NCBI RefSeq assembly: GCF_014857925.1
Contig: NZ_JACYVZ010000030.1
Span: forward strand, 1 to 33,600
DNA length: 33,600 nucleotides
Reading direction: 5' to 3'
Source of the DNA: Cysteiniphilum marinum
GTDB lineage: Bacteria > Pseudomonadota > Gammaproteobacteria > Francisellales > Francisellaceae
Under the pieces are notes generated by a model. It did no database searches, was not told the DNA's origin, and saw only the letters and a list, made by a program, of their open reading frames with translations. Shown one piece after another: positions 8,509-15,576 of the stretch (its first letter is position 1; each line of letters starts with the position of its first letter). The position numbers were made by a program, and so were the translations under genes.

Positions 8509-8603
8509 TATCAATTATGCTTCCGTACATGCAACTTTGGCGGTGAATTCTATAAGAAAACATTATATACGTACAGAAAAATCATGAAAATAAGTTTTGT
8601 TCT

Positions 8604-8633
8604 CTGTATCGCAAACGATCGTTTGTGATACAG
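8604..8633. promoter_or_regulatory. 30-base near-perfect palindrome (ACGATCGT core), copy 2
   Basis: The two halves, CTGTATC-G-CAAACGA and its mirror, differ at a single symmetric position. It sits in the 308-base divergent gap between the ATPase gene (minus) and the gene at 8817 (plus), the expected place for an operator controlling one or both. Apart from this palindrome the gap 8509-8816 is AT-rich with no gene. Confidence 0.55.
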
Positions 8634-8816
8634 GCGACAAAACAGCTAAATCAATCGTTAAAACTGTCTCAAAACTCATATTATAATTTATGTTTTATAA
8701 ACGGGTATACTGGATTTCAATAAGTCAGATGCAATACCAGCTATGCGGTATGTGGTCATATATCCTCAAAGCAAAGCATGTTATTATACATTCAAGAAAA
8801 TTAAGGAATTATATTT

Positions 8817-9548
8817 ATGAGAGCTTCTGCTGAAATGATTACTGATTATAATGGCATGCGTAAAATAGGAAAAGAAAGGATATACCAACAGGCTATTACT
8901 TTTATTTTGAAAGATGATATGCTCCGATGTGCTAAACGATTGTCCTTATTGCAGGGTGATAGCTCATTATTGATCAATACCGAACATGAAATGAATGTAT
9001 TAGTAGACCATTGCTTATACAATTACAATAGGGATGGTTACTCTGCTATTCAAAGAGCATATAAAAAATTAAGGCACGAGTACTCAGAGTCTGACTGTGC
9101 AAAATTTAAAAAGTTTTCAGAAGCATCGTTTAAGTTTGTACGTGCTGTTGATGTTGAGGGTGATGATACGGTTTTGGTACGCGATATACTGACTTCAAAG
9201 GAATATCTTTTAATTGATTATGGCTTCAATAAAACAATCAAGGACAATGGTCTAGCGTATGGAATGATTGCTAACTTTATAGATTGTGATGATTACATAA
9301 TGTCAACAGGAGCTTCTATACCAGTGTCTTTAGATTCACAGTCAAAAGAAGCACAGCAATTACAAGAAATAGCATCAAACTATATCGATAAAAAACAACA
9401 AGGCATTGCTACAAATGTTGACTATAAACAAATGATTACTGATTTATATAAATTATGTTTCCATGAAGAGATGATTATGCTTGTGCCTTCAGCAACCGTT
9501 CCCTTTGGCAAAGAAGCGCTTAAGAAAAAAGTTGAGGAAACAGAATAA
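8817..9548 (+). CDS. Hypothetical protein, first gene of the Rpn operon
   Basis: A 243-residue soluble protein of unknown family. ATG 8817 has AAGGAA at 8802-8807. The sequence is mixed helix/strand with no membrane segment, P-loop or zinc pattern. A central segment (VRAVDVEGDDTVLVRDILTSKEYLLIDYGF) looks like a small beta-rich domain, and the C-terminus is helical and lysine-rich. Its TAA shares one base with the ATG of the Rpn nuclease, so the two are coupled. A role as regulator or partner of that nuclease is inference from position. Confidence 0.75.
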   Translation: MRASAEMITDYNGMRKIGKERIYQQAITFILKDDMLRCAKRLSLLQGDSSLLINTEHEMNVLVDHCLYNYNRDGYSAIQRAYKKLRHEYSESDCAKFKKFSEASFKFVRAVDVEGDDTVLVRDILTSKEYLLIDYGFNKTIKDNGLAYGMIANFIDCDDYIMSTGASIPVSLDSQSKEAQQLQEIASNYIDKKQQGIATNVDYKQMITDLYKLCFHEEMIMLVPSATVPFGKEALKKKVEETE

Positions 9549-10450
9549 TGGCCGATCGTCATGATGGGGTGTTTAAAGATTTAATCAGTAATAGAGATTT
9601 TGCAATTTCTTTTCTGCAAAATTACATGCCAGCCGAGCTTACAAGCCTGATTGACTGGGATAGTGTTATATTAGAATCAGCTAATGTTGAGCATATTCGT
9701 CAGCAACAAAAAGCAAATAAGAAAACTAAAGAGCAGTCCGACTTAACTTTTCTCTTTAAATTCAAGGACGGTAAAAATGGCGCTGTCTTTGTACACATTG
9801 AGTCTCAAACAGGAGACGATGGCACGATTGTTATTCGTACTCGCCATTACCAAACATCTTATTTGCTTGACTACATTAAGCGACACAAAACAACAAAAGA
9901 CTTGCCTTTAGTGGTATCAATTATTTACTACGCCAATCAAAAGCCATTTAGTCATAGTCTTAACATCAATGATTATTTTGCCAATAAGGTATTAGCTCAA
10001 AAATATGCTTTTACTACGCAATTTGTCGATCTTAACCGTTACAGTGACGAAGAAATTTTAGAACATGGCTTCATTGCTGGTTTTGAGTTGATATTAAAAG
10101 CAATTAGAGAAAAGAATATTGATGGCAAACTTGGCATTGCTATCAATCAGATTGAAGCTTACGATCATTTTGCTCGACAGGTTTTGATTCGCTATATGTC
10201 GCAATATTCGGATATGGAAACTGACGCATTTTATGATAGAATTATCGATAGTAAACCAGATTTAAAAGGTGATGTCATGACGGTAGCACAACAATGGGAA
10301 AAGCAAGGTGAGTTGAAAGGTAAGCAGGAGACAGCACGCACTATGCTATCTGATGGTTTATCAGTTGATATGGTTGGCAAGTACACTAGCCTTGACCTTG
10401 ACACAGTACTTAAGCTTAAAAATGAAATCGACAAAAAAACACAGCATTAA
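9548..10450 (+). CDS. Rpn family recombination-promoting nuclease / putative transposase
   Basis: A 300-residue PD-(D/E)xK nuclease-like protein. The start MADRHDGVFKDLISNRDFAISFLQNYMP is characteristic of the Rpn (formerly YhgA-like transposase) family. D65 in QSDLTFLF and E85-x-Q87 in VFVHIESQ form the expected D...ExQ active site, followed by RTRHYQTSYLLDYIK. The C-terminal helices include KQGELKGKQETARTMLSDG, typical of the family tail. Rpn proteins cut DNA and stimulate RecA-independent recombination in E. coli; more recent work links them to phage defence. Start overlaps the upstream stop, with GAGGAAA as ribosome binding site. Confidence 0.9.
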   Translation: MADRHDGVFKDLISNRDFAISFLQNYMPAELTSLIDWDSVILESANVEHIRQQQKANKKTKEQSDLTFLFKFKDGKNGAVFVHIESQTGDDGTIVIRTRHYQTSYLLDYIKRHKTTKDLPLVVSIIYYANQKPFSHSLNINDYFANKVLAQKYAFTTQFVDLNRYSDEEILEHGFIAGFELILKAIREKNIDGKLGIAINQIEAYDHFARQVLIRYMSQYSDMETDAFYDRIIDSKPDLKGDVMTVAQQWEKQGELKGKQETARTMLSDGLSVDMVGKYTSLDLDTVLKLKNEIDKKTQH

Positions 10451-10464
10451 TAAACATTAATACT

Positions 10465-11238
10465 ATGTTGAATTACGATATGGAAACGTCAACAACCGAC
10501 TATAAAAAACAAATCGAAGCGCATGCCGTTGATTACTTCAAAGGCCTTCATGTTGGCATGCCACCTTACATGATTGCCCGTACCATTTCCTTTTTTGAAT
10601 TTTCCTTATCAAAAAAAGAACTCGTTGATAACGATGATGATGAAATAACACATTCTGAGTTGCTCCCTTTTTCAGTGGATTGGCTTATCAATTTAAAGCC
10701 TATATTTTTTGGGATAGCCTGTATCTATGGCACAAAACCAATTAAGCTTTTTGATATTGAAGCTCAGCCTGATAGGTACTCTATATCTTATGTTGGATAC
10801 AAAGGTAATGTTCACGCATGTTACGTATCTTTGAAAAAATTATTTGGATTTGCTAAAGAAATACGCCAACAATATATTGATTCTTTAAATAAGCGCATGA
10901 AAGACTCAACTAAAAAAGAGCGTGCTGATGAATTTATGTATGATTGGATTGAGAAAATGGCATCACACTTAAGACCAACTGCATTAACTGGCGATGATTT
11001 TAGTCACCTTGATGAATATATTGCAAAGACTTTCAGGACAATGGAAGAAAGACATCAATGTGATAAGCTGATCGTTGATTTTCTTAGAATCATTCAGAAA
11101 GGTGACGATAAAATGACTTGTAAAGATGTAATGGATAGATATCTTGAAAAAACGGGGCACTCACTGAAGGAATTACAACAACAGAATGAAGAATTGGGAA
11201 AAAGTCCTCTTTTAGAAGAATGGTCTGAATACAGTTAG
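10465..11238 (+). CDS. Hypothetical protein downstream of rpn
   Basis: A 257-residue protein without a family I recognise, 14 bases after the Rpn stop and probably in its operon. ATG 10465 has no clear ribosome binding site and ATG 10480 is an equally possible start. The N-terminus resembles a hydrophobic-patch helical domain (YFKGLHVGMPPYMIARTISFFEFSLS). A segment around FFGIACIYGTKPIKLFDIE may be a beta domain, and the C-terminus is strongly helical and charged. No membrane anchor is convincing. Confidence 0.7.
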   Translation: MLNYDMETSTTDYKKQIEAHAVDYFKGLHVGMPPYMIARTISFFEFSLSKKELVDNDDDEITHSELLPFSVDWLINLKPIFFGIACIYGTKPIKLFDIEAQPDRYSISYVGYKGNVHACYVSLKKLFGFAKEIRQQYIDSLNKRMKDSTKKERADEFMYDWIEKMASHLRPTALTGDDFSHLDEYIAKTFRTMEERHQCDKLIVDFLRIIQKGDDKMTCKDVMDRYLEKTGHSLKELQQQNEELGKSPLLEEWSEYS

Positions 11239-11289
11239 ATTTCTTAAACTCAATACACTCGAGATATGGAAGTTTTTCCGTTTTTTTAA

Positions 11290-11301
11290 CCACGATCGTG
11301 G
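11290..11301. promoter_or_regulatory. Palindrome with ACGATCGT core, copy 3
   Basis: CCACGATCGTGG is a perfect 12-base palindrome, flanked by a T-run on the left and GAAAAA on the right, so it could extend with internal mismatches to a hairpin of about 25 bases. It follows the last gene of the Rpn operon by about 50 bases and may be a terminator as well as a protein site. Confidence 0.45.
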
Positions 11302-11421
11302 TCGAAAAACAGGAAATAATTGTGTTAACCATCAATGATCTTTTAGCAAAAAGGATTAAGCATATTCATTTTAGTCAAAGTCATATATAATATAGCTTTG
11401 TAGGTTAATAGGTTAATATTT

Positions 11422-11694
11422 TTGGCAACCAAGAAGAAAGCAAAGGCGCGTAACAAGTCAGGAAAAATTAAAGCCTGGATGTGTCATCTCAACTGCAAAT
11501 TCTCAAAACCAAATGATGCCAATATTTATATTGAGCGTTGCGCCATCAAAGTAGGATTAAGTAATCTTGCTGAGGCGAAAGAAACAATGGCTTTGCATGA
11601 GGCTATTGTAGATTGGATAGAGATGTTAAAAACTGAATCTGGCTATCATAAAGATATTGAGCTTAAAGTAGAACGCTGGGAGCCAATACGATAA
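11422..11694 (+). CDS. Small basic hypothetical protein
   Basis: A 90-residue protein beginning at TTG 11422 (AGG at 11410-11412, 9 bases upstream) with a very lysine-rich N-terminus (ATKKKAKARNKSGKIKAW). No earlier start is visible and the next ATG would remove the basic region. CHLNCKFSKPNDANIYIERC contains three cysteines, insufficient for a clear zinc site. The remainder forms two helices (LAEAKETMALHEAIVDWIEML). Function unknown; the basic end suggests nucleic-acid binding. Confidence 0.6.
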   Translation: MATKKKAKARNKSGKIKAWMCHLNCKFSKPNDANIYIERCAIKVGLSNLAEAKETMALHEAIVDWIEMLKTESGYHKDIELKVERWEPIR

Positions 11695-11743
11695 TATTGT
11701 TTTTTAAATTAAAGCTAAAACTCATACGATAAGGAGCAATGCA

Positions 11744-11902
11744 ATGGATGCAAGTCATGGATTAACTGATGAACAGAAATTACAAGAAGCAATTGCAATG
11801 TCAAAAATTGGCGTGCCATTATCTGTCATTGCTAAAATAATGGATGTGCCATTAGCATCAATTAGTAACCTAAGAAATGAAAAGGCAAATTGCAGCGAAT
11901 AA
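11744..11902 (+). CDS. Very small helix-turn-helix-like protein
   Basis: A 52-residue reading frame, MDASHGLTDEQKLQEAIAMS continuing KIGVPLSVIAKIMDVPLASISNLRN, with a strong ribosome binding site (AAGGAG at 11731-11736). The helix-turn-helix-like pattern, alanine/isoleucine helix then short turn then ASISNLRN recognition helix, suggests a minimal DNA-binding regulator. It precedes the leader-controlled operon at 12324-16445 and could regulate it, but position is the only evidence. Confidence 0.55.
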   Translation: MDASHGLTDEQKLQEAIAMSKIGVPLSVIAKIMDVPLASISNLRNEKANCSE

Positions 11903-12323
11903 AAACTTTACAAAACTTTCATTTTTTTGGCTTTTGCCTCTTCACTCCGATCGGTTTGATTTGCTATGATCAAGTCGATGACAACCATATAGACCAATCC
12001 AGTTATACATGAAAAGCTTTGGTTGTAGCTGCGATGAACTCAAGTAATCGTATGTATAAAGGGGAAGATTTAAGGTGTTGTATATGAGGTTAACGAATAT
12101 ACAGTATGCATCATAACTTAAGTCTTTGAAAATAACGGTAGTAAATCATATAAGTGAAGACCTTGCATTGCTTGAGTAGCTTATATGTTTTGTAGTGAAG
12201 AGTCAGCGTAAATAACTGGAGTAACTATAAAGTGCTATTGATGATGCCTATACCCTGCTTAGGTATAGTCGTGATGTTTAACAATTGAATGTCACACATT
12301 AATTATTGTGTGATCATTGTATT
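11903..12323. other. Gene-free leader region of the accessory operon
   Basis: No reading frame of note. It contains two perfect short hairpins: CTATACC/GGTATAG at 12248-12254 and 12262-12268, and TCACACA/TGTGTGA at 12292-12298 and 12307-12313. The second immediately precedes the first three-strand leader. The promoter of the downstream operon probably lies here, but no consensus pair stands out. A small RNA is possible. Confidence 0.4.
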
Positions 12324-12394
12324 AGCCAGCGGGCTTTTGTCCGCTGGGCAAATGTTCTCTGGCTGTTGTCTAATCCATAACAAAAGGAGAACGT
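12324..12394 (+). promoter_or_regulatory. Three-strand leader element A
   Basis: Stem CCAGCGG (12326-12332) pairs with CCGCTGG (12341-12347) over an 8-base loop. A third strand GTTCTCTGGCT (12354-12364) follows. Its GTTCTC is complementary to GAGAAC of the ribosome binding site AAGGAGAAC (12384-12392), and its CTGGCT is complementary to AGCCAG overlapping the hairpin's 5' arm. The two pairings compete. ATG follows at 12395. Confidence 0.65.
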
Positions 12395-12760
12395 ATGCAA
12401 CTTAAATATGATAGACTATCTTTATATGAAGCATTGATACATATTGACCTACCGCACGAGAAATCGCGACAGTTGGTTGATATTATCGCCAATGTAAAGA
12501 TTGAAAATGTTTATGCTAAACATGAGGTCGATTCTATGTTAACTGATGCAATGAAAGAAGTGCTCAAACAGCATGATAAACATTTGGAATCTGTTGAAAA
12601 ACGGATGACAGCATTTAGTCATGCAGTTGAAAAGCGTATGACCGATAACAGTGTCGCCATGGAAAAAAGACTCACCAGAGAAAATAGAAATGTCATCGTT
12701 TCTATTTTAATTGCAGGTCTATCTATCGCCGCTGCGATCATACTGCAAGCACATCTTTAA
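12395..12760 (+). CDS. Coiled-coil protein with C-terminal membrane anchor
   Basis: A 121-residue protein. The first 40 residues form amphipathic helices. Residues about 45-97 are a charged coiled coil with a repeated phrase (VEKRMTAFSHA, VEKRMTDNSVA, MEKRLTRENRN), and residues 98-120 (NVIVSILIAGLSIAAAIILQ) are one hydrophobic segment reaching the end. It is therefore tail-anchored, with the coiled coil probably in the cytoplasm. The layout resembles DUF1640/CCDC90-like proteins often found on plasmids and in phages, with no assigned function. First gene under leader A. Confidence 0.75.
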   Translation: MQLKYDRLSLYEALIHIDLPHEKSRQLVDIIANVKIENVYAKHEVDSMLTDAMKEVLKQHDKHLESVEKRMTAFSHAVEKRMTDNSVAMEKRLTRENRNVIVSILIAGLSIAAAIILQAHL

Positions 12761-12775
12761 TCACACAATTATCAT

Positions 12776-12859
12776 CCCAAGGGAGAAGCATTACTCCCTT
12801 GGGAGCATTGTTATTCTCCCACATCGTAACTTTTAAATTTTTACCATAAGGAGAATACC
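12776..12859 (+). promoter_or_regulatory. Three-strand leader element B
   Basis: Stem CCCAAGGGAG (12776-12785) pairs perfectly with CTCCCTTGGG (12794-12803), loop AAGCATTA. The third strand ATTCTCCC (12813-12820) is complementary to GGGAGAA at the 5' arm/loop border and to GGAGAAT of the ribosome binding site (AAGGAGAAT, 12848-12856). It can also fold back on the preceding GGGAG. ATG is at 12860. Confidence 0.75.
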
Positions 12860-13291
12860 ATGCAAAATATAGGAAGTAACAGACTAGATAATTTAGATGA
12901 TATTGAGTATGTCACTAAGCAACTTGAAATCCTTATTCGGAGTTCATTTAAATTAGTGCTCGATCTATGCAAAAAAAGCGAGATGACATTGGAAAACTAT
13001 TCTTATTGTATCTCTGCTGTAGCGTTATGTGATGCGGTAAGTGTTAAAATTATCGATAAGCTGGTTCTTGCAGCTGAAATAGGATGGCAAAAGCTTGTCA
13101 CTACAGCAAACAAGGATTATGCGACAGAAACACTTTCAAGCACACTACATAGATACATCAATTGTGAGATTAAAACACTAGATCAAATGGACACGATTGA
13201 TGATATTTATAATGCGCTTTTTAAAATTGATAACGATTCTATTGAATTTATATCAAGCTATGTCGTCAATACTTCTCTAGCTGTTAAATAA
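12860..13291 (+). CDS. Hypothetical helical protein
   Basis: A 143-residue, almost wholly helical soluble protein that I do not recognise. Three cysteines lie in the first half (LDLCKKSEMTLENYSYCISA and VALCDAVSV) without a zinc-binding spacing. The middle helix (KIIDKLVLAAEIGWQKLV) is amphipathic. It is preceded by leader B with the ribosome binding site 3 bases from the ATG, and followed by leader C. No neighbour suggests a role. Confidence 0.7.
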   Translation: MQNIGSNRLDNLDDIEYVTKQLEILIRSSFKLVLDLCKKSEMTLENYSYCISAVALCDAVSVKIIDKLVLAAEIGWQKLVTTANKDYATETLSSTLHRYINCEIKTLDQMDTIDDIYNALFKIDNDSIEFISSYVVNTSLAVK

Positions 13292-13308
13292 TTCTATAAA
13301 ACAACCAA

Positions 13309-13383
13309 CCCACCAGGGAGACTAGCAACTCCCTGGTGGGCATTGTACGTCTCCCATTAGCCAAAACTATAAGGAGAAATACA
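13309..13383 (+). promoter_or_regulatory. Three-strand leader element C
   Basis: Stem CCCACCAGGGAG (13309-13320) pairs perfectly over 12 bases with CTCCCTGGTGGG (13329-13340), loop ACTAGCAA. The third strand TCTCCC (13350-13355) complements GGGAGA in the 5' arm and GGAGA in the ribosome binding site AAGGAGA (13371-13377). ATG at 13384. The stem sequence differs from B while base pairing is kept. Confidence 0.75.
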
Positions 13384-13578
13384 ATGAAACATAAACATCA
13401 AGGTCAATCATTAGCGTTACGTACAGCAAAAGTTTTGATGCTCGATCGTGCGCAAATAAAAAAAATAAAGAATGACGAACCAACGCAACCAAATACCTAT
13501 GAAAAAATGCTGAATATAAAAAATATTAAAACTCAGCCCATCTCAATTACACCGTATTTGAGAAGATTATGTATCTGA
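13384..13578 (+). CDS. Small basic hypothetical protein
   Basis: A 64-residue basic protein starting MKHKHQGQSLALRTAKVLML and rich in lysine. The frame is open 48 bases further upstream, but that would place coding sequence inside the leader hairpin, and ATG 13384 has an excellent AAGGAGA at 13371. No known domain. The high charge suggests nucleic-acid or membrane-surface binding, which is speculative. Confidence 0.6.
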   Translation: MKHKHQGQSLALRTAKVLMLDRAQIKKIKNDEPTQPNTYEKMLNIKNIKTQPISITPYLRRLCI

Positions 13579-13607
13579 TTGCATAGATGTTTTAATAAAT
13601 AAAATAA

Positions 13608-13694
13608 CCCTTGGGGGATGTTAATCCCTCAAGGGATTGTTATCTCCTTAAAGGGTTACAAACTGAGTAAACCTAATCTTAAGGAGATGACAAA
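13608..13694 (+). promoter_or_regulatory. Three-strand leader element D
   Basis: Stem CCCTTGGGGGA (13608-13618) pairs with TCCCTCAAGGG (13625-13635), ten Watson-Crick pairs and one G-U, loop TGTTAA. Third strand TCTCCTT (13643-13649) is fully complementary to the ribosome binding site AAGGAGA (13681-13687) and pairs with GGGGGA of the 5' arm using G-U pairs. ATG at 13695. Here the third strand has changed together with its targets. Confidence 0.75.
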
Positions 13695-14132
13695 ATGACC
13701 ATAAATAAAAACAAAGCTTTTTATTTTATTCCCAAATATCAGGCAGCAACGCTTATCTACGATAATATCGTCAAGTATCAACCTCAACTTGATCACTTAA
13801 AAAAAGCATTAGAGAGGTGTCCAGAGACCTACCAAACGGAAAGTCAAAAGATACCCGATAAAGTTGCCTGGTTGCACTACTATCATCCGACTGGATGGCA
13901 CTGGTATGTGATCGAAAAAGATATCTGTGATGAACAGTTACAAGTATTTGCACTTGTTTCAGGTCACGATACTGAGTTTGGCTACTTTAGTATTCATGAG
14001 CTCAGAGAAATCGCAGGTGTTCTAATTGATCTCAACTGGAAGCCAAAACCCTTGTCTGACATTAATGAAATTAGCCACTTTGTGGCAACGTTCATTAATG
14101 AAGTTGAAGTTGATAATAGTGAAATAAAGTAA
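13695..14132 (+). CDS. DUF2958-like protein
   Basis: A 145-residue protein. The central segment (KVAWLHYYHPTGWHWYVIEKD, then QVFALVSGHDTEFGYFSIHELREI) matches the pattern I recall for DUF2958: an aromatic WxHYxxPxxxWxWYV strand, FxLV, then a GYFSxxEL motif. DUF2958 proteins are widespread on conjugative elements and their function is unknown. The first 50 residues are helical and family-specific. Start is set by AAGGAGA at 13681. It lies between leaders D and the decayed leader. Confidence 0.7.
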   Translation: MTINKNKAFYFIPKYQAATLIYDNIVKYQPQLDHLKKALERCPETYQTESQKIPDKVAWLHYYHPTGWHWYVIEKDICDEQLQVFALVSGHDTEFGYFSIHELREIAGVLIDLNWKPKPLSDINEISHFVATFINEVEVDNSEIK

Positions 14133-14140
14133 GAAGTATC

Positions 14141-14203
14141 ACAAAGCAGTTTTGTTTGAGCTCACAACTGCTTTGTAACCCACATCCATAAGGAGAATGT
14201 AAG
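14141..14203 (+). promoter_or_regulatory. Decayed leader element without a gene
   Basis: CAAAGCAG (14142-14149) and CTGCTTTG (14168-14175) form a stem, extended by TTGT/ACAA. A CCCACATCCATAAGGAGAATG tract close to leader B's end (14179 onward) follows. The ribosome binding site AAGGAGA (14190-14196) is intact, but the ATG at 14197 is followed at once by TAA, and ATG 14212 gives only three codons. The third strand is missing. It looks like the site of a lost gene; 14204-14282 holds nothing else. Confidence 0.5.
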
Positions 14204-14282
14204 TTAATTATATGGCGATATGATTTATTTGCAATACTTTTCTTATGTGATGTGACATAAATGCGTCTTATTGACGTGATAA

Positions 14283-14346
14283 CCCTACAGGGAGAACATT
14301 CCCTGTAGGGGGTATTCTCCCTGTTTTATGACATAAGGAGAATACC
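14283..14346 (+). promoter_or_regulatory. Three-strand leader element E
   Basis: Stem CCCTACAGGGA (14283-14293) pairs perfectly with TCCCTGTAGGG (14300-14310), loop GAACAT. Third strand TTCTCCC (14315-14321) complements GGGAGAA at the 5' arm/loop border and GGAGAA of the ribosome binding site AAGGAGAA (14335-14342). ATG at 14347. This is the most compact example, with only 13 bases between third strand and ribosome binding site. Confidence 0.75.
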
Positions 14347-15576
14347 ATGTCACAAAATACAGATAATAAAACATTGAAATTACCTGAGATAATTAATGCA
14401 GTATCCAGTGAATTTCTCCACCTACTAAAGCATCTTGATCCTGAGTTTACCATCGAAAATATCACTTTTGATGATAAGATTGCGATCTACCGCAAGGGAG
14501 CTTTTCTAGGATTAAACAATGATCAAAGTAGATTAGCCTATATCCCAATTGCTCGCTTGAATCGATTTATCCTTCCATCAGCATTGCCTAATAGCAACCC
14601 CATCTTTATGGAGCTGCTATTGCCATATAATGTTGGCTCTAAGGCGTTAAGAAGCAGTTTTGCCGTACAAACGACAGTTAGAAGAGCATTAACTGCGACA
14701 GGTGTAATGATACCTGAAAGCATGATTGTTAAACTTGAGCAACATTTTAATACACCAGATATCTCAATAAGTCACATCAGTGAAGGCATTGCAGCAATTT
14801 ATGCTTTGCCAAAACCTGATGGTGGCTCACTGGGATCATCTTGTATGCAAGGCTGTAACAAAAACTGGTTTGAAATCTATGACAACGAGCCTGCCATTGG
14901 TTGTCTTGTTGCCAAGGATAATGATGGTCAGTTGGTAGGTCGAGCAATCACCTGGCAAGTTGATAGTGGTGCGACTTGTTGTGATAGACGCTATGGCACA
15001 TCATCTTATATTGAAGAAGCGATTGTAGCCTATGCCCAAAAAAATGGCATGTACTACAAAAGCAATAACAATATGGATACGCCAGAATCTTGGGTCTGCA
15101 ATAATAGCACTCTGCCTTCTGTATGCCAGACAGTCACATTAAAACAAGAGGAATATCATCATTATCCTTACATGGATACATTTAAGTATCTTAATACCTA
15201 TAATGGTGAACTCAATTGTTTTGATGATTGTAACCATGATGCAGAGCTCACATCTACCAATGGGTATCATAACAACTTAGGATACTGCGAACGATGTGAC
15301 ACCCATTACTCAAGCGATCAGATCAGATATGTTGATCATATGGATGTGTGTGATGATTGCTTTGATGAGTATTATACCAGCTGTGATCAATGTGATGAGT
15401 ACGTACATCGGGATAAAATCACACCCGCCCAAGGTGATCGCTATGTTTGCCAAGATTGTCTAGATAACGATTATGTATGTTGTGATGAATGTACTAGCTA
15501 TGTCCACACAGATGATATTTATCGTTTTGACTGTGGTGATATATGTCCAAAGTGTATTGAAGGAGCGCGCCCATGA
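14347..15576 (+). CDS. Phage-like protein with C-terminal zinc-ribbon array
   Basis: A 409-residue protein. Residues about 160-250 (SSCMQG, WFEIYDNEP, CLVAKDNDGQLVGRAITW, DRRYG, then YYKSNNNMDTP) match a pattern I associate with uncharacterised proteins of large phages and plasmids (SCM ... ND--L-GRA--W ... DR-Y). The last 115 residues carry at least four CxxC pairs, for example YCERCDTHY, VCDDCFDEY, SCDQCDEYV, VCQDCLDND, CCDECTSYV and ICPKCIEG, with intervening His/Asp, typical of tandem zinc ribbons for nucleic-acid or protein contact. The stop overlaps the peptidase ATG (ATGA). Controlled by leader E. Confidence 0.75.
   Translation: MSQNTDNKTLKLPEIINAVSSEFLHLLKHLDPEFTIENITFDDKIAIYRKGAFLGLNNDQSRLAYIPIARLNRFILPSALPNSNPIFMELLLPYNVGSKALRSSFAVQTTVRRALTATGVMIPESMIVKLEQHFNTPDISISHISEGIAAIYALPKPDGGSLGSSCMQGCNKNWFEIYDNEPAIGCLVAKDNDGQLVGRAITWQVDSGATCCDRRYGTSSYIEEAIVAYAQKNGMYYKSNNNMDTPESWVCNNSTLPSVCQTVTLKQEEYHHYPYMDTFKYLNTYNGELNCFDDCNHDAELTSTNGYHNNLGYCERCDTHYSSDQIRYVDHMDVCDDCFDEYYTSCDQCDEYVHRDKITPAQGDRYVCQDCLDNDYVCCDECTSYVHTDDIYRFDCGDICPKCIEGARP

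Noticed and set aside
13336-13383. Longer start for the 64-residue protein
   Set aside because: It would place codons inside leader hairpin C; ATG 13384 follows AAGGAGA at normal spacing.
12324-14346. Integron cassette array with attC sites
   Set aside because: The hairpins precede genes at a fixed distance from the ribosome binding site, lack the RYYYAAC/GTTRRRY core sites, and no integron integrase is present. Pairing with the ribosome binding site fits a translational element better.
12776-14346. Simple rho-independent terminators between the operon genes
   Set aside because: The hairpins are not followed by T-runs; each is followed instead by a conserved anti-ribosome-binding-site strand and a start codon.
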